The notes beneath the pieces are model-generated. The model was not told where the DNA came from, ran no database searches, and worked only from the letters and a program-made list of their open reading frames with translations. Position numbers and translations under genes: made by a program. From assembly GCA_947652605.1 (NCBI GenBank), contig OX393584.1, positions 30,491,467-30,555,466 on the forward strand: DNA of 64,000 nucleotides, read 5' to 3'. Source of the DNA: Elmis aenea (taxonomy: Eukaryota > Arthropoda > Insecta > Coleoptera > Elmidae). This document shows, one piece after another, positions 12,246 through 26,659 of this stretch (position 1 is its first letter; the number at the start of each line of letters is the position of its first letter).

Positions 12246-13687
12246 GCCTTTGCACTTTTCCCATTTTTCACGAAAAATTAAAAATTGTATTTAGGGGCTA
12301 ATAATCCTTAATTGGGCTATAAATAACCTGTATAATAAATTTGAAGCCATTTCCTGTAGTTTTAAGAAAATCGATTTATTTGTCGAAAAAAGTACAAAGA
12401 CTTATAGCCTTTGCACTTTTCTCATTTTTCACGAAAAATTAAAAATCGTATTTAGGGGCTAATAATCCTTAATTGGGCTATATATAAGCTGCATAATATA
12501 TTTGAAGCCATTTCCTGTAGTTTTAAGAAAATCGATTTATTTGTCGAAAAAAGTACAAAGACTATATATAGCCTTTGCACTTTTCTCATTTTTCACGAAA
12601 AATTAAAAATCGTATTTAGGGGCTAATAATCCTTAATTGGGCTGTAAATAACCTGTATAATAAATTTGAAGCCATTTCCTGTAGTTTTAAGAAAATCGAT
12701 TTATTTGTCGAAAAAAGTACAAAGACTATAGCCTTTGCACTTTTCCCATTTTTCACGAAAAATTAAAAATCGTATTTGGGGGCTAATAATCCTTAATTGG
12801 GCTGTAAATAACCTGTATAATAAATTTGAAGCCATTTCCTGTAGTTTTAAGAAAATCGATTTATTTGTCGAAAAAAGTACAAAGACTATAGCCTTTGCAC
12901 TTTTCCCATTTTTCACGAAAAATTAAAAATCGTATTTAGGGGCTAATAATCCTTAATTGGGCTATATATAACCTGCATAATAAATTTAAAGCCATTTCCT
13001 GTAGTTTTAAGAAAATCGATTTATTTGTCGAAAAAAGTACAAAGACTATAGCCTTTGCACTTTTCTCATTTTTCACGAAAAATTAAAAATCGTATTTAGG
13101 GGCTAATAATCCTTAATTGGGCTGTAAATAACCTGTATAATAAATTTGAAGCCATTTCCTGTAGTTTTAAGAAAATCGATTTATTTGTCGAAAAAAGTAC
13201 AAAGACTATAGCCTTTGCACTTTTCTCATTTTTCACGAAAAATTAAAAATCGTATTTAGGGGCTAATAATCCTTAATTGGGCTGTAAATAACCTGTATAA
13301 TAAATTTGAAGCCATTTCCTGTAGTTTTAAGAAAATCGATTTATTTGTCGAAAAAAGTACAAAGACTATAGCCTTTGCACTTTTCCCATTTTTCACGAAA
13401 AATTAAAAATCGTATTTAGGGGCTAATAATCCTTAATTGGGCTATATATAACCTGCATAATAAATTTAAAGCCATTTCCTGTAGTTTTAAGAAAATCGAT
13501 TTATTTGTCGAAAAAAGTACAAAGACTTATAGCCTTTGCACTTTTCTCATTTTTCACGAAAAATTAAAAATCGTATTTAGGGGCTAATAATCCTTAATTG
13601 GGCTGTAAATAACCTGTATAATAAATTTGAAGCCATTTCCTGTAGTTTTAAGAAAATCGATTTATTTGTCGAAAAAAGTACAAAGAC
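12246..13687. repeat. Satellite B array 2 (9 monomers)
   Basis: Monomers begin at 12246, 12407, 12571, 12731, 12891, 13051, 13211, 13371 and 13532. It starts like array 1: a TTATA joint, then a monomer with TATATAAGCTGC, then a TATATATA joint. It is longer by three monomers, which repeat the order of the preceding ones (an internal expansion). The monomer at 12407 has GCATAATATATTTG, shared only with B array 5. The CATTCGCTGTAG subtype monomer is absent. Flanks are GATA at 12242-12245 and 13688-13691. Confidence 0.97.
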
Positions 13688-16084
13688 GATAATACATGTG
13701 TTCCTTGAGCGACTATTTATAAACAATTTTAATTATTGACTTGTATATCACAGAAAGAGTTTACCCATTGCATATTTACATGAAAAAAATTGTTTTGCAT
13801 ATGTCTTTCAATAAGCTGGTTTTAATTTTTAATAATTTCATAAAAGGACCGTGCTGTAGATAATACATGTGTTCCTTGAGCGACTATTTATAAACAATTT
13901 TAATTATTGACTTGTATATCACAGAAAGAGTTTACCCATGGCATCTCTACATGAAAAAAATTGTTTTGCATATGTCTTTCAATAAGCTGGTTTTAATTTT
14001 TAATAATTTCATAAAAGGACCGTGCTGTAGTAATACATGTGTTCCTTGAGCGACTATTTATAAACAATTTTAATTATTGACTTGTATATCACAGAAAGAG
14101 TTTACCCATTGCATCTTTACATGAAAAAAATTGTTTTGCATATGTCTTTCAATAAGCTGGTTTTAATTTTTAATAATTTCATAAAAGGACCGTGCTGAAG
14201 ATAATACATGTGTTCCTTGAGCGACTATTTATAAACAATTTTAATTATTGACTTGTATATCACAGAAAGAGTTTACCCATTGCATATTTACATGAAAAAA
14301 ATTGTTTTGCATATGTCTTTCAATAAGCTGGTTTTAATTTTTAATAATTTTATAAAAGGACCGTGCAGTAGATAATACATGTGTTCCTTGAGCGACTATT
14401 TATAAACAATTTTAATTATTGACTTGTATATCACAGAAAGAGTTTACCCATGGCATCTTTACATGAAAAAAATTGTTTTGCATATGTCTTTCAATAAGCT
14501 GGTTTTAATTTTTAATAATTTCATAAAAGGACCGTGCTGTAGATAATACATGTGTTCCTTGAGCAACTATTTATAAACAATTTTAATTATTGACTTGTAT
14601 ATCACAGAAAGAGTTTACCCATTGCATATTTACATGAAAAAAATTGTTTTGCATATGTCTTTCAATAAGCTGGTTTTAATTTTTAATAATTTCATAAAAG
14701 GACCGTGCTGTAGATAATACATGTGTTCCTTGAGCGACTATTTATAAACAATTTTAATTATTGACTTGTATATCACAAAAAGAGTTTACCCATTGCATAT
14801 TTACATGAAAAAAATTGTTTTGCATATGTCTTTCAATAAGCTGGTTTTAATTTTTAATAATTTCATAAAAGGACCGTGCTGTAGATAATACATGTGTTCC
14901 TTGAGCGACTATTTATAAACAATTTTAATTATTGACTTGTATATCACAGAAAGAGTTTACCCATTGCATCTTTACATGAAAAAAATTGTTTTGCGTATGT
15001 CTTTCAATAAGCTGGTTTTAATTTTTAATAATTTCATAAAAGGACCGTGCTGTAGATAATACATGTGTTCCTTGAGCGACTATTTATAAACAATTTTAAT
15101 TATTGACTTGTATATCACAGAAAGAGTTTACCCATGGCATCTTTACATGAAAAAAATTGTTTTGCATATGTCTTTCAATAAGCTGGTTTTAATTTTTAAT
15201 AATTTCATAAAAGGACTGTGCTGTAGATAATACATGTGTTCCTTGAGCGACTATTTATAAACAATTTTAATTATTGACTTGTATATCACAGAAAGAGTTT
15301 ACCCATTGCATCTTTACATGAAAAAAATTGTTTTGCATATGTCTTTCAATAAGCTGGTTTTAATTTTTAATAATTTCATAAAAGGACCGTGCTGAAGATA
15401 ATACATGTGTTCCTTGAGCGACTATTTATAAACAATTTTAATTATTGACTTGTATATCACAGAAAGAGTTTACCCATTGCATATTTACATGAAAAAAATT
15501 GTTTTGCATATGTCTTTCAATAAGCTGGTTTTAATTTTTAATAATTTTATAAAAGGACCGTGCAGTAGATAATACATGTGTTCCTTGAGCGACTATTTAT
15601 AAACAATTTTAATTATTGACTTGTATATCACAGAAAGAGTTTACCCATTGCATATTTACATGAAAAAAATTGTTTTGCATATGTCTTTCAATAAGCTGGT
15701 TTTAATTTTTAATAATTTTATAAAAGGACCGTGCAGTAGATAATACATGTGTTCCTTGAGCGACTATTTATAAACAATTTTAATTATTGACTTGTATATC
15801 ACAGAAAGAGTTTACCCATTGCATCTTTACATGAAAAAAATTGTTTTGCATATGTCTTTCAATAAGCTGGTTTTAATTTTTAATAATTTCATAAAAGGAC
15901 CGTGCTGTAGATAATACATGTGTTCCTTGAGCGACTATTTATAAACTATTTTAATTATTGACTTGTATATCACAGAAAGAGTTTACCCATTGCATCTTTA
16001 CATGAAAAAAATTGTTTTGCATATGTCTTTCAATAAGCTGGTTTTAATTTTTAATAATTTCATAAAACGACCGTGCTGTAGATA
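13688..16084. repeat. Satellite A array 3 (14 monomers)
   Basis: This is one of the shortest A spacers, with 13 monomers of 171 bp and one of 170 bp (deletion at 14030/14031, shared with arrays 2 and 6). The order of markers is CATCTCTAC with the deletion, CTGAAGA, CAGTA, plain TGGCATC, GAGCAACT, CACAAAAAG, GCGTATG, TGGCATC with GGACTGTG, CTGAAGA, CAGTA, CAGTA, TTGCATC, and the AAACTATT monomer before B. A array 6 shows the same order with two extra monomers near its start, so the two arrays are duplicates. Confidence 0.97.
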
Positions 16085-17521
16085 GCCTTTGCACTTTTCC
16101 CATTTTTCACGAAAAATTAAAAATTGTATTTAGGGGCTAATAATCCTTAATTGGGCTATAAATAACCTGTATAATAAATTTGAAGCCATTTCCTGTAGTT
16201 TTAAGAAAATCGATTTATTTGTCGAAAAAAGTACAAAGACTTATAGCCTTTGCACTTTTCTCATTTTTCACGAAAAATTAAAAATCGTATTTAGGGGCTA
16301 ATAATCCTTAATTGGGCTATATATAAGCTGCATAATAAATTTGAAGCCATTTCCTGTAGTTTTAAGAAAATCGATTTATTTGTCGAAAAAAGTACAAAGA
16401 CTATATAGCCTTTGCACTTTTCTCATTTTTCACGAAAAATTAAAAATCGTATTTAGGGGCTAATAATCCTTAATTGGGCTGTAAATAACCTGTATAATAA
16501 ATTTGAAGCCATTTCCTGTAGTTTTAAGAAAATCGATTTATTTGTCGAAAAAAGTACAAAGACTATAGCCTTTGCACTTTTCCCATTTTTCACGAAAAAT
16601 TAAAAATCGTATTTAGGGGCTAATAATCCTTAATTGGGCTATAAATAACCTGCATAATAAATTTGAAGCCATTCGCTGTAGTTTTAAGAAAATCGATTTT
16701 TTTGTCAAAAAAAAGTACAAAGACTAAGCCTTTGCACTTTTCCCATTTTTCACGAAAAATTAAAAATCGTATTTAGGGGCTAATAATCCTTAATTGGGCT
16801 GTAAATAACCTGTATAATAAATTTGAAGCCATTTCCTGTAGTTTTAAGAAAATCGATTTATTTGTCGAAAAAAGTACAAAGATATAGCCTTTGCACTTTT
16901 CCCATTTTTCACGAAAAATTAAAAATCGTATTTAGGGGCTAATAATCCTTAATTGGGCTATATATAACCTGCATAATAAATTTAAAGCCATTTCCTGTAG
17001 TTTTAAGAAAATCGATTTATTTGTCGAAAAAAGTACAAAGACTATAGCCTTTGCACTTTTCTCATTTTTCACGAAAAATTAAAAATCGTATTTGGGGGCT
17101 AATAATCCTTAATTGGGCTGTAAATAACCTGTATAATAAATTTGAAGCCATTTCCTGTAGTTTTAAGAAAATTGATTTATTTGTCGAAAAAAGTACAAAG
17201 ACTATAGCCTTTGCACTTTTCCCATTTTTCACGAAAAATTAAAAATCGCATTTAGGGGCTAATAATCCTTAATTGGGCTATATATAACCTGCATAATAAA
17301 TTTAAAGCCATTTCCTGTAGTTTTAAGAAAATCGATTTATTTGTCGAAAAAAGTACAAAGATATAGCCTTTGCACTTTTCTCATTTTTCACGAAAAATTA
17401 AAAATCGTATTTAGGGGCTAATAATCCTTAATTGGGCTGTAAATAACCTGTATAATAAATTTGAAGCCATTTCCTGTAGTTTTAAGAAAATCGATTTATT
17501 TGTCGAAAAAAGTACAAAGAC
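16085..17521. repeat. Satellite B array 3 (9 monomers, CATTCGCTG subtype)
   Basis: Monomers begin at 16085, 16246, 16408, 16568, 16728, 16887, 17047, 17207 and 17366. The fourth monomer carries CATTCGCTGTAG and a T-rich GATTTTTTTGTCAAAA stretch that define a second B subtype, shared with arrays 4, 6, 7 and 8. Joints vary: TTATA, TATATA, TATA, TAA (before 16728) and a form where the final C is lost (GATATAGCC). CGCATTTAGG in the eighth monomer is shared with array 6 only. Flanks are GATA. Confidence 0.97.
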
Positions 17522-20500
17522 GATAATACATGTGTTCCTTGAGCGACTATTTATAAACAATTTTAATTATTGACTTGTATATCACAGAAAGAGTTTACCC
17601 ATTGCATATTTACATGAAAAAAATTGTTTTGCATATGTCTTTCAATAAGCTGGTTTTAATTTTTAATAATTTCATAAAAGGACCGTGCTGTAGATAATAC
17701 ATGTGTTCCTTGAGCGACTATTTATAAACAATTTTAATTATTGACTTGTATATCACAGAAAGAGTTTACCCATTGCATCTTTACATGAAAAAAATTGTTT
17801 TGCATATGTCTTTCAATAAGCTGGTTTTAATTTTTAATAATTTCATAAAAGGACCGTGCTGTAGATAATACATGTGTTCCTTGAGCGACTATTTATAAAC
17901 AATTTTAATTATTGACTTGTATATCACAGAAAGAGTTTACCCATTGCATATTTACATGAAAAAAATTGTTTTGCATATGTCTTTCAATAAGCTGGTTTTA
18001 ATTTTTAATAATTTCATAAAAGGACCGTGCTGTAGATAATACATGTGTTCCTTGAGCGACTATTTATAAACAATTTTAATTATTGACTTGTATATCACAG
18101 AAAGAGTTTACCTATTGCATCTTTACATGAAAAAAATTGTTTTGCGTATGTCTTTCAATAAGCTGGTTTTAATTTTTAATAATTTCATAAAAGGACCGTG
18201 CTGTAGATAATACATGTGTTCCTTGAGCGACTATTTATAAACAATTTTAATTATTGACTTGTATATCACAGAAAGAGTTTACCCATTGCATCTTTACATG
18301 AAAAAAATTGTTTTGCATATGTCTTTCAATAAGCTGGTTTTAATTTTTAATAATTTCATAAAAGGACCGTGCTGTAGATAATACATGTGTTCCTTGAGCG
18401 ACTATTTATAAACAATTTTAATTATTGACTTGTATATCACAGAAAGAGTTTACCCATTGCATATTTACATGAAAAAAATTGTTTTGCATATGTCTTTCAA
18501 TAAGCTGGTTTTAATTTTTAATAATTTTATAAAAGGACCGTGCAGTAGATAATACATGTGTTCCTTGAGCGACTATTTATAAACAATTTTAATTATTGAC
18601 TTGTATATCACAGAAAGAGTTTACCCATGGCATCTTTACATGAAAAAAATTGTTTTGCATATGTCTTTCAATAAGCTGGTTTTAATTTTTAATAATTTCA
18701 TAAAAAGACCGTGCTGTAGATAATACATGTGTTCCTTGAGCGACTATTTATAAACAATTTTAATTATTGACTTGTATATCACAGAAAGAGTTTACCCATG
18801 GCATCTTTACATGAAAAAAATTGTTTTGCATATGTCTTTCAATAAGCTGGTTTTAATTTTTAATAATTTCATAAAAGGACCGTGCTGTAGATAATACATG
18901 TGTTCCTTGAGCGACTATTTATAAACAATTTTAATTATTGACTTGTATATCACAGAAAGAGTTTACCCATTGCATATTTACATGAAAAAAATTGTTTTGC
19001 ATATGTCTTTCAATAAGCTGGTTTTAATTTTTAATAATTTCATAAAAGGACCGTGCTGTAGATAATACATGTGTTCCTTGAGCGACTATTTATAAACAAT
19101 TTTAATTATTGACTTGTATATCACAAAAAGAGTTTACCCATTGCATATTTACATGAAAAAAATTGTTTTGCATATGTCTTTCAATAAGCTGGTTTTAATT
19201 TTTAATAATTTCATAAAAGGACCGTGCTGTAGATAATACATGTGTTCCTTGAGCGACTATTTATAAACAATTTTAATTATTGACTTGTATATCACAGAAA
19301 GAGTTTACCCATTGCATCTTTACATGAAAAAAATTGTTTTGCGTATGTCTTTCAATAAGCTGGTTTTAATTTTTAATAATTTCATAAAAGGACCGTGCTG
19401 TAGATAATACATGTGTTCCTTGAGCGACTATTTATAAACAATTTTAATTATTGACTTGTATATCACAGAAAGAGTTTACCCATGGCATCTTTACATGAAA
19501 AAAATTGTTTTGCATATGTCTTTCAATAAGCTGGTTTTAATTTTTAATAATTTCATAAAAGGACCGTGCTGTAGATAATACATGTGTTCCTTGAGCGACT
19601 ATTTATAAACAATTTTAATTATTGACTTGTATATCACAGAAAGAGTTTACCCATTGCATCTTTACATGAAAAAAATTGTTTTGCATATGTCTTTCAATAA
19701 GCTGGTTTTAATTTTTAATAATTTCATAAAAGGACCGTGCTGAAGATAATACATGTGTTCCTTGAGCGACTATTTATAAACAATTTTAATTATTGACTTG
19801 TATATCACAGAAAGAGTTTACCCATTGCATATTTACATGAAAAAAATTGTTTTGCATATGTCTTTCAATAAGCTGGTTTTAATTTTTAATAATTTTATAA
19901 AAGGACCGTGCAGTAGATAATACATGTGTTCCTTGAGCGACTATTTATAAACAATTTTAATTATTGACTTGTATATCACAGAAAGAGTTTACCCATGGCA
20001 TCTTTACATGAAAAAAATTGTTTTGCATATGTCTTTCAATAAGCTGGTTTTAATTTTTAATAATTTCATAAAAAGACCGTGCTGTAGATAATACATGTGT
20101 TCCTTGAGCGACTATTTATAAACAATTTTAATTATTGACTTGTATATCACAGAAAGAGTTTACCCATGGCATCTTTACATGAAAAAAATTGTTTTGCATA
20201 TGTCTTTCAATAAGCTGGTTTTAATTTTTAATAATTTTATAAAAGGACCGTGCAGTAGATAATACATGTGTTCCTTGAGCGACTATTTATAAACAATTTT
20301 AATTATTGACTTGTATATCACAGAAAGAGTTTACCCATGGCATCTTTACATGAAAAAAATTGTTTTGCATATGTCTTTCAATAAGCTGGTTTTAATTTTT
20401 AATAATTTCATAAAAAGACCGTGCTGTAGATAATACATGTGTTCCTTGAGCAACTATTTATAAACAATTTTAATTATTGACTTGTATATCACAGAAAGAG

Positions 20501-23500
20501 TTTACCCATGGCATCTTTACATGAAAAAAATTGTTTTGCATATGTCTTTCAATAAGCTGGTTTTAATTTTTAATAATTTTATAAAAGGACCGTGCAGTAG
20601 ATAATACATGTGTTCCTTGAGCGACTATTTATAAACAATTTTAATTATTGACTTGTATATCACAGAAAGAGTTTACCCATTGCATATTTACATGAAAAAA
20701 ATTGTTTTGCATATGTCTTTCAATAAGCTGGTTTTAATTTTTAATAATTTTATAAAAGGACCGTGCAGTAGATAATACATGTGTTCCTTGAGCGACTATT
20801 TATAAACAATTTTAATTATTGACTTGTATATCACAGAAAGAGTTTACCCATGGCATCTTTACATGAAAAAAATTGTTTTGCATATGTCTTTCAATAAGCT
20901 GGTTTTAATTTTTAATAATTTCATAAAACGACCGTGCTGTAGATAATACATGTGTTCCTTGAGCGACTATTTATAAACAATTTTAATTATTGACTTGTAT
21001 ATCACAGAAAGAGTTTACCCATTGCATATTTACATGAAAAAAATTGTTTTGCGTATGTCTTTCAATAAGCTGGTTTTAATTTTTAATAATTTCATAAAAG
21101 GACCGTGCTGTAGATAATACATGTGTTCCTTGAGCGACTATTTATAAACAATTTTAATTATTGACTTGTATATCACAGAAAGAGTTTACCCATTGCATAT
21201 TTACATGAAAAAAATTGTTTTGCATATGTCTTTCAATAAGCTGGTTTTAATTTTTAATAATTTCATAAAAGGACCGTGCTGTAGATAATACATGTGTTCC
21301 TTGAGCGACTATTTATAAACAATTTTAATTATTGACTTGTATATCACAGAAAGAGTTTACCCATTGCATATTTACATGAAAAAAATTGTTTTGCATATGT
21401 CTTTCAATAAGCTGGTTTTAATTTTTAATAATTTCATAAAAGGACCGTGCTGTAGATAATACATGTGTTCCTTGAGCGACTATTTATAAACAATTTTAAT
21501 TATTGACTTGTATATCACAGAAAGAGTTTACCCATGGCATCTTTACATGAAAAAAATTGTTTTGCATATGTCTTTCAATAAGCTGGTTTTAATTTTTAAT
21601 AATTTCATAAAAAGACCGTGCTGTATATAATACATGTGTTCCTTGAGCGACTATTTATAAACAATTTTAATTATTGACTTGTATATCACAGAAAGAGTTT
21701 ACCCATGGCATCTTTACATGAAAAAAATTGTTTTGCATATGTCTTTCAATAAGCTGGTTTTAATTTTTAATAATTTTATAAAAGGACCGTGCAGTAGATA
21801 ATACATGTGTTCCTTGAGCGACTATTTATAAACAATTTTAATTATTGACTTGTATATCACAGAAAGAGTTTACCCATGGCATCTTTACATGAAAAAAATT
21901 GTTTTGCATATGTCTTTCAATAAGCTGGTTTTAATTTTTAATAATTTCATAAAACGACCGTGCTGTAGATAATACATGTGTTCCTTGAGCGACTATTTAT
22001 AAACAATTTTAATTATTGACTTGTATATCACAGAAAGAGTTTACCCATTGCATATTTACATGAAAAAAATTGTTTTGCATATGTCTTTCAATAAGCTGGT
22101 TTTAATTTTTAATAATTTCATAAAAGGACCGTGCTGTAGATAATACATGTGTTCCTTGAGCGACTATTTATAAACAATTTTAATTATTGACTTGTATATC
22201 ACAGAAAGAGTTTACCCATGGCATCTTTACATGAAAAAAATTGTTTTGCATATGTCTTTCAATAAGCTGGTTTTAATTTTTAATAATTTCATAAAAGGAC
22301 CGTGCTGTAGATAATACATGTGTTCCTTGAGCGACTATTTATAAACAATTTTAATTATTGACTTGTATATCACAGAAAGAGTTTACCCATTGCATATTTA
22401 CATGAAAAAAATTGTTTTGCGTATGTCTTTCAATAAGCTGGTTTTAATTTTTAATAATTTCATAAAAGGACCGTGCTGTAGATAATACATGTGTTCCTTG
22501 AGCGACTATTTATAAACAATTTTAATTATTGACTTGTATATCACAGAAAGAGTTTACCCATGGCATCTTTACATGAAAAAAATTGTTTTGCATATGTCTT
22601 TCAATAAGCTGGTTTTAATTTTTAATAATTTCATAAAAGGACCGTGCTGTAGATAATACATGTGTTCCTTGAGCGACTATTTATAAACAATTTTAATTAT
22701 TGACTTGTATATCACAGAAAGAGTTTACCCATTGCATCTTTACATGAAAAAAATTGTTTTGCATATGTCTTTCAATAAGCTGGTTTTAATTTTTAATAAT
22801 TTCATAAAAGGACCGTGCTGAAGATAATACATGTGTTCCTTGAGCGACTATTTATAAACAATTTTAATTATTGACTTGTATATCACAGAAAGAGTTTACC
22901 CATTGCATATTTACATGAAAAAAATTGTTTTGCATATGTCTTTCAATAAGCTGGTTTTAATTTTTAATAATTTTATAAAAGGACCGTGCAGTAGATAATA
23001 CATGTGTTCCTTGAGCGACTATTTATAAACAATTTTAATTATTGACTTGTATATCACAGAAAGAGTTTACCCATGGCATCTTTACATGAAAAAAATTGTT
23101 TTGCATATGTCTTTCAATAAGCTGGTTTTAATTTTTAATAATTTCATAAAAAGACCGTGCTGTAGATAATACATGTGTTCCTTGAGCGACTATTTATAAA
23201 CAATTTTAATTATTGACTTGTATATCACAGAAAGAGTTTACCCATGGCATCTTTACATGAAAAAAATTGTTTTGCATATGTCTTTCAATAAGCTGGTTTT
23301 AATTTTTAATAATTTCATAAAACGACCGTGCTGTAGATAATACATGTGTTCCTTGAGCGACTATTTATAAACAATTTTAATTATTGACTTGTATATCACA
23401 GAAAGAGTTTACCCATTGCATATTTACATGAAAAAAATTGTTTTGCGTATGTCTTTCAATAAGCTGGTTTTAATTTTTAATAATTTCATAAAAGGACCGT

Positions 23501-25220
23501 GCTGTAGATAATACATGTGTTCCTTGAGCGACTATTTATAAACAATTTTAATTATTGACTTGTATATCACAGAAAGAGTTTACCCATTGCATATTTACAT
23601 GAAAAAAATTGTTTTGCATATGTCTTTCAATAAGCTGGTTTTAATTTTTAATAATTTCATAAAAGGACCGTGCTGTAGATAATACATGTGTTCCTTGAGC
23701 GACTATTTATAAACAATTTTAATTATTGACTTGTATATCACAGAAAGAGTTTACCCATTGCATATTTACATGAAAAAAATTGTTTTGCATATGTCTTTCA
23801 ATAAGCTGGTTTTAATTTTTAATAATTTCATAAAAGGACCGTGCTGTAGATAATACATGTGTTCCTTGAGCGACTATTTATAAACAATTTTAATTATTGA
23901 CTTGTATATCACAGAAAGAGTTTACCCATGGCATCTTTACATGAAAAAAATTGTTTTGCATATGTCTTTCAATAAGCTGGTTTTAATTTTTAATAATTTC
24001 ATAAAAGGACCGTGCTGTAGATAATACATGTGTTCCTTGAGCGACTATTTATAAACAATTTTAATTATTGACTTGTATATCACAGAAAGAGTTTACCCAT
24101 TGCATATTTACATGAAAAAAATTGTTTTGCATATGTCTTTCAATAAGCTGGTTTTAATTTTTAATAATTTCATAAAAGGACTGTGCTGTAGATAATACAT
24201 GTGTTCCTTGAGCGACTATTTATAAACAATTTTAATTATTGACTTGTATATCACAGAAAGAGTTTACCCATGGCATCTTTACATGAAAAAAATTGTTTTG
24301 CATATGTCTTTCAATAAGCTGGTTTTAATTTTTAATAATTTCATAAAAGGACCGTGCTGTAGATAATACATGTGTTCCTTGAGCGACTATTTATAAACAA
24401 TTTTAATTATTGACTTGTATATCACAGAAAGAGTTTACCCATTGCATCTTTACATGAAAAAAATTGTTTTGCATATGTCTTTCAATAAGCTGGTTTTAAT
24501 TTTTAATAATTTCATAAAAGGACCGTGCTGTAGATAATACATGTGTTCCTTGAGCGACTATTTATAAACAATTTTAATTATTGACTTGTATATCACAGAA
24601 AGAGTTTACCCATTGCATATTTACATGAAAAAAATTGTTTTGCATATGTCTTTCAATAAGCTGGTTTTAATTTTTAATAATTTTATAAAAGGACCGTGCA
24701 GTAGATAATACATGTGTTCCTTGAGCGACTATTTATAAACAATTTTAATTATTGACTTGTATATCACAGAAAGAGTTTACCCATTGCATATTTACATGAA
24801 AAAAATTGTTTTGCATATGTCTTTCAATAAGCTGGTTTTAATTTTTAATAATTTTATAAAAGGACCGTGCAGTAGATAATACATGTGTTCCTTGAGCGAC
24901 TATTTATAAACAATTTTAATTATTGACTTGTATATCACAGAAAGAGTTTACCCATTGCATCTTTACATGAAAAAAATTGTTTTGCATATGTCTTTCAATA
25001 AGCTGGTTTTAATTTTTAATAATTTCATAAAAGGACCGTGCTGTAGATAATACATGTGTTCCTTGAGCGACTATTTATAAACTATTTTAATTATTGACTT
25101 GTATATCACAGAAAGAGTTTACCCATTGCATCTTTACATGAAAAAAATTGTTTTGCATATGTCTTTCAATAAGCTGGTTTTAATTTTTAATAATTTCATA
25201 AAACGACCGTGCTGTAGATA
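17522..25220. repeat. Satellite A array 4 (45 monomers)
   Basis: The array is exactly 45 x 171 bp between the flanking GATA sites, so there is no net indel in 7.7 kb. The first eight monomers follow the same marker order as array 8 (including TTTACCTATTGCATC with GCGTATG in the fourth) but without the hAT insertion. The middle holds alternating TGGCATC monomers ending in AAAAAGACC and CAGTA (19900-20800). The last five monomers follow the usual pre-B order (TTGCATC, CAGTA, CAGTA, TTGCATC, AAACTATT). Confidence 0.97.
18030..18037. other. Empty hAT target site (CTGTAGAT)
   Basis: This CTGTAGAT lies 516 bp into its array, the same offset as the filled site in A array 8. The neighbouring monomers match on both sides, including the downstream TTTACCTATTGCATC / GCGTATG monomer. 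One CTGTAGAT is present here against two around each inserted copy, so it serves as the uninserted reference that confirms the element's ends. Confidence 0.85.
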
Positions 25221-26659
25221 GCCTTTGCACTTTTCCCATTTTTCACGAAAAATTAAAAATTGTATTTAGGGGCTAATAATCCTTAATTGGGCTATAAATA
25301 ACCTGTATAATAAATTTGAAGCCATTTCCTGTAGTTTTAAGAAAATCGATTTATTTGTCGAAAAAAGTACAAAGACTTATAGCCTTTGCACTTTTCTCAT
25401 TTTTCACGAAAAATTAAAAATCGTATTTAGGGGCTAATAATCCTTAATTGGGCTATATATAAGCTGCATAATAAATTTGAAGCCATTTCCTGTAGTTTTA
25501 AGAAAATCGATTTATTTGTCGAAAAAAGTACAAAGACTATATAGCCTTTGCACTTTTCTCATTTTTCACGAAAAATTAAAAATCGTATTTAGGGGCTAAT
25601 AATCCTTAATTGGGCTGTAAATAACCTGTATAATAAATTTGAAGCCATTTCCTGTAGTTTTAAGAAAATCGATTTATTTGTCGAAAAAAGTACAAAGACT
25701 ATAGCCTTTGCACTTTTCCCATTTTTCACGAAAAATTAAAAATCGTATTTAGGGGCTAATAATCCTTAATTGGGCTATAAATAACCTGCATAATAAATTT
25801 GAAGCCATTCGCTGTAGTTTTAAGAAAATCGATTTTTTTGTCAAAAAAAAGTACAAAGACTATAGCCTTTGCACTTTTCCCATTTTTCACGAAAAATTAA
25901 AAATCGTATTTAGGGGCTAATAATCCTTAATTGGGCTGTAAATAACCTGTATAATAAATTTGAAGCCATTTCCTGTAGTTTTAAGAAAATCGATTTATTT
26001 GTCGAAAAAAGTACAAAGATATAGCCTTTGCACTTTTCCCATTTTTCACGAAAAATTAAAAATCGTATTTAGGGGCTAATAATCCTTAATTGGGCTATAT
26101 ATAACCTGCATAATAAATTTAAAGCCATTTCCTGTAGTTTTAAGAAAATCGATTTATTTGTCGAAAAAAGTACAAAGACTATAGCCTTTGCACTTTTCTC
26201 ATTTTTCACGAAAAATTAAAAATCGTATTTGGGGGCTAATAATCCTTAATTGGGCTGTAAATAACCTGTATAATAAATTTGAAGCCATTTCCTGTAGTTT
26301 TAAGAAAATCGATTTATTTGTCGAAAAAAGTACAAAGACTATAGCCTTTGCACTTTTCCCATTTTTCACGAAAAATTAAAAATCGTATTTAGGGGCTAAT
26401 AATCCTTAATTGGGCTATATATAACCTGCATAATAAATTTAAAGCCATTTCCTGTAGTTTTAAGAAAATCGATTTATTTGTCGAAAAAAGTACAAAGACT
26501 ATAGCCTTTGCACTTTTCTCATTTTTCACGAAAAATTAAAAATCGTATTTAGGGGCTAATAATCCTTAATTGGGCTGTAAATAACCTGTATAATAAATTT
26601 GAAGCCATTTCCTGTAGTTTTAAGAAAATCGATTTATTTGTCGAAAAAAGTACAAAGAC
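25221..26659. repeat. Satellite B array 4 (9 monomers, CATTCGCTG subtype)
   Basis: Monomers begin at 25221, 25382, 25544, 25704, 25865, 26024, 26184, 26344 and 26504. It has the same length (1,439 bp) and monomer order as B arrays 7 and 8. The CATTCGCTGTAG monomer is the fourth. Unlike array 3 it has a full TATA joint before the fifth monomer and no CGCATTT change. In the seventh monomer TTTAGGGG is TTTGGGGG, which removes a stop codon in one frame and opens a spurious short frame. Flanks are GATA. Confidence 0.97.
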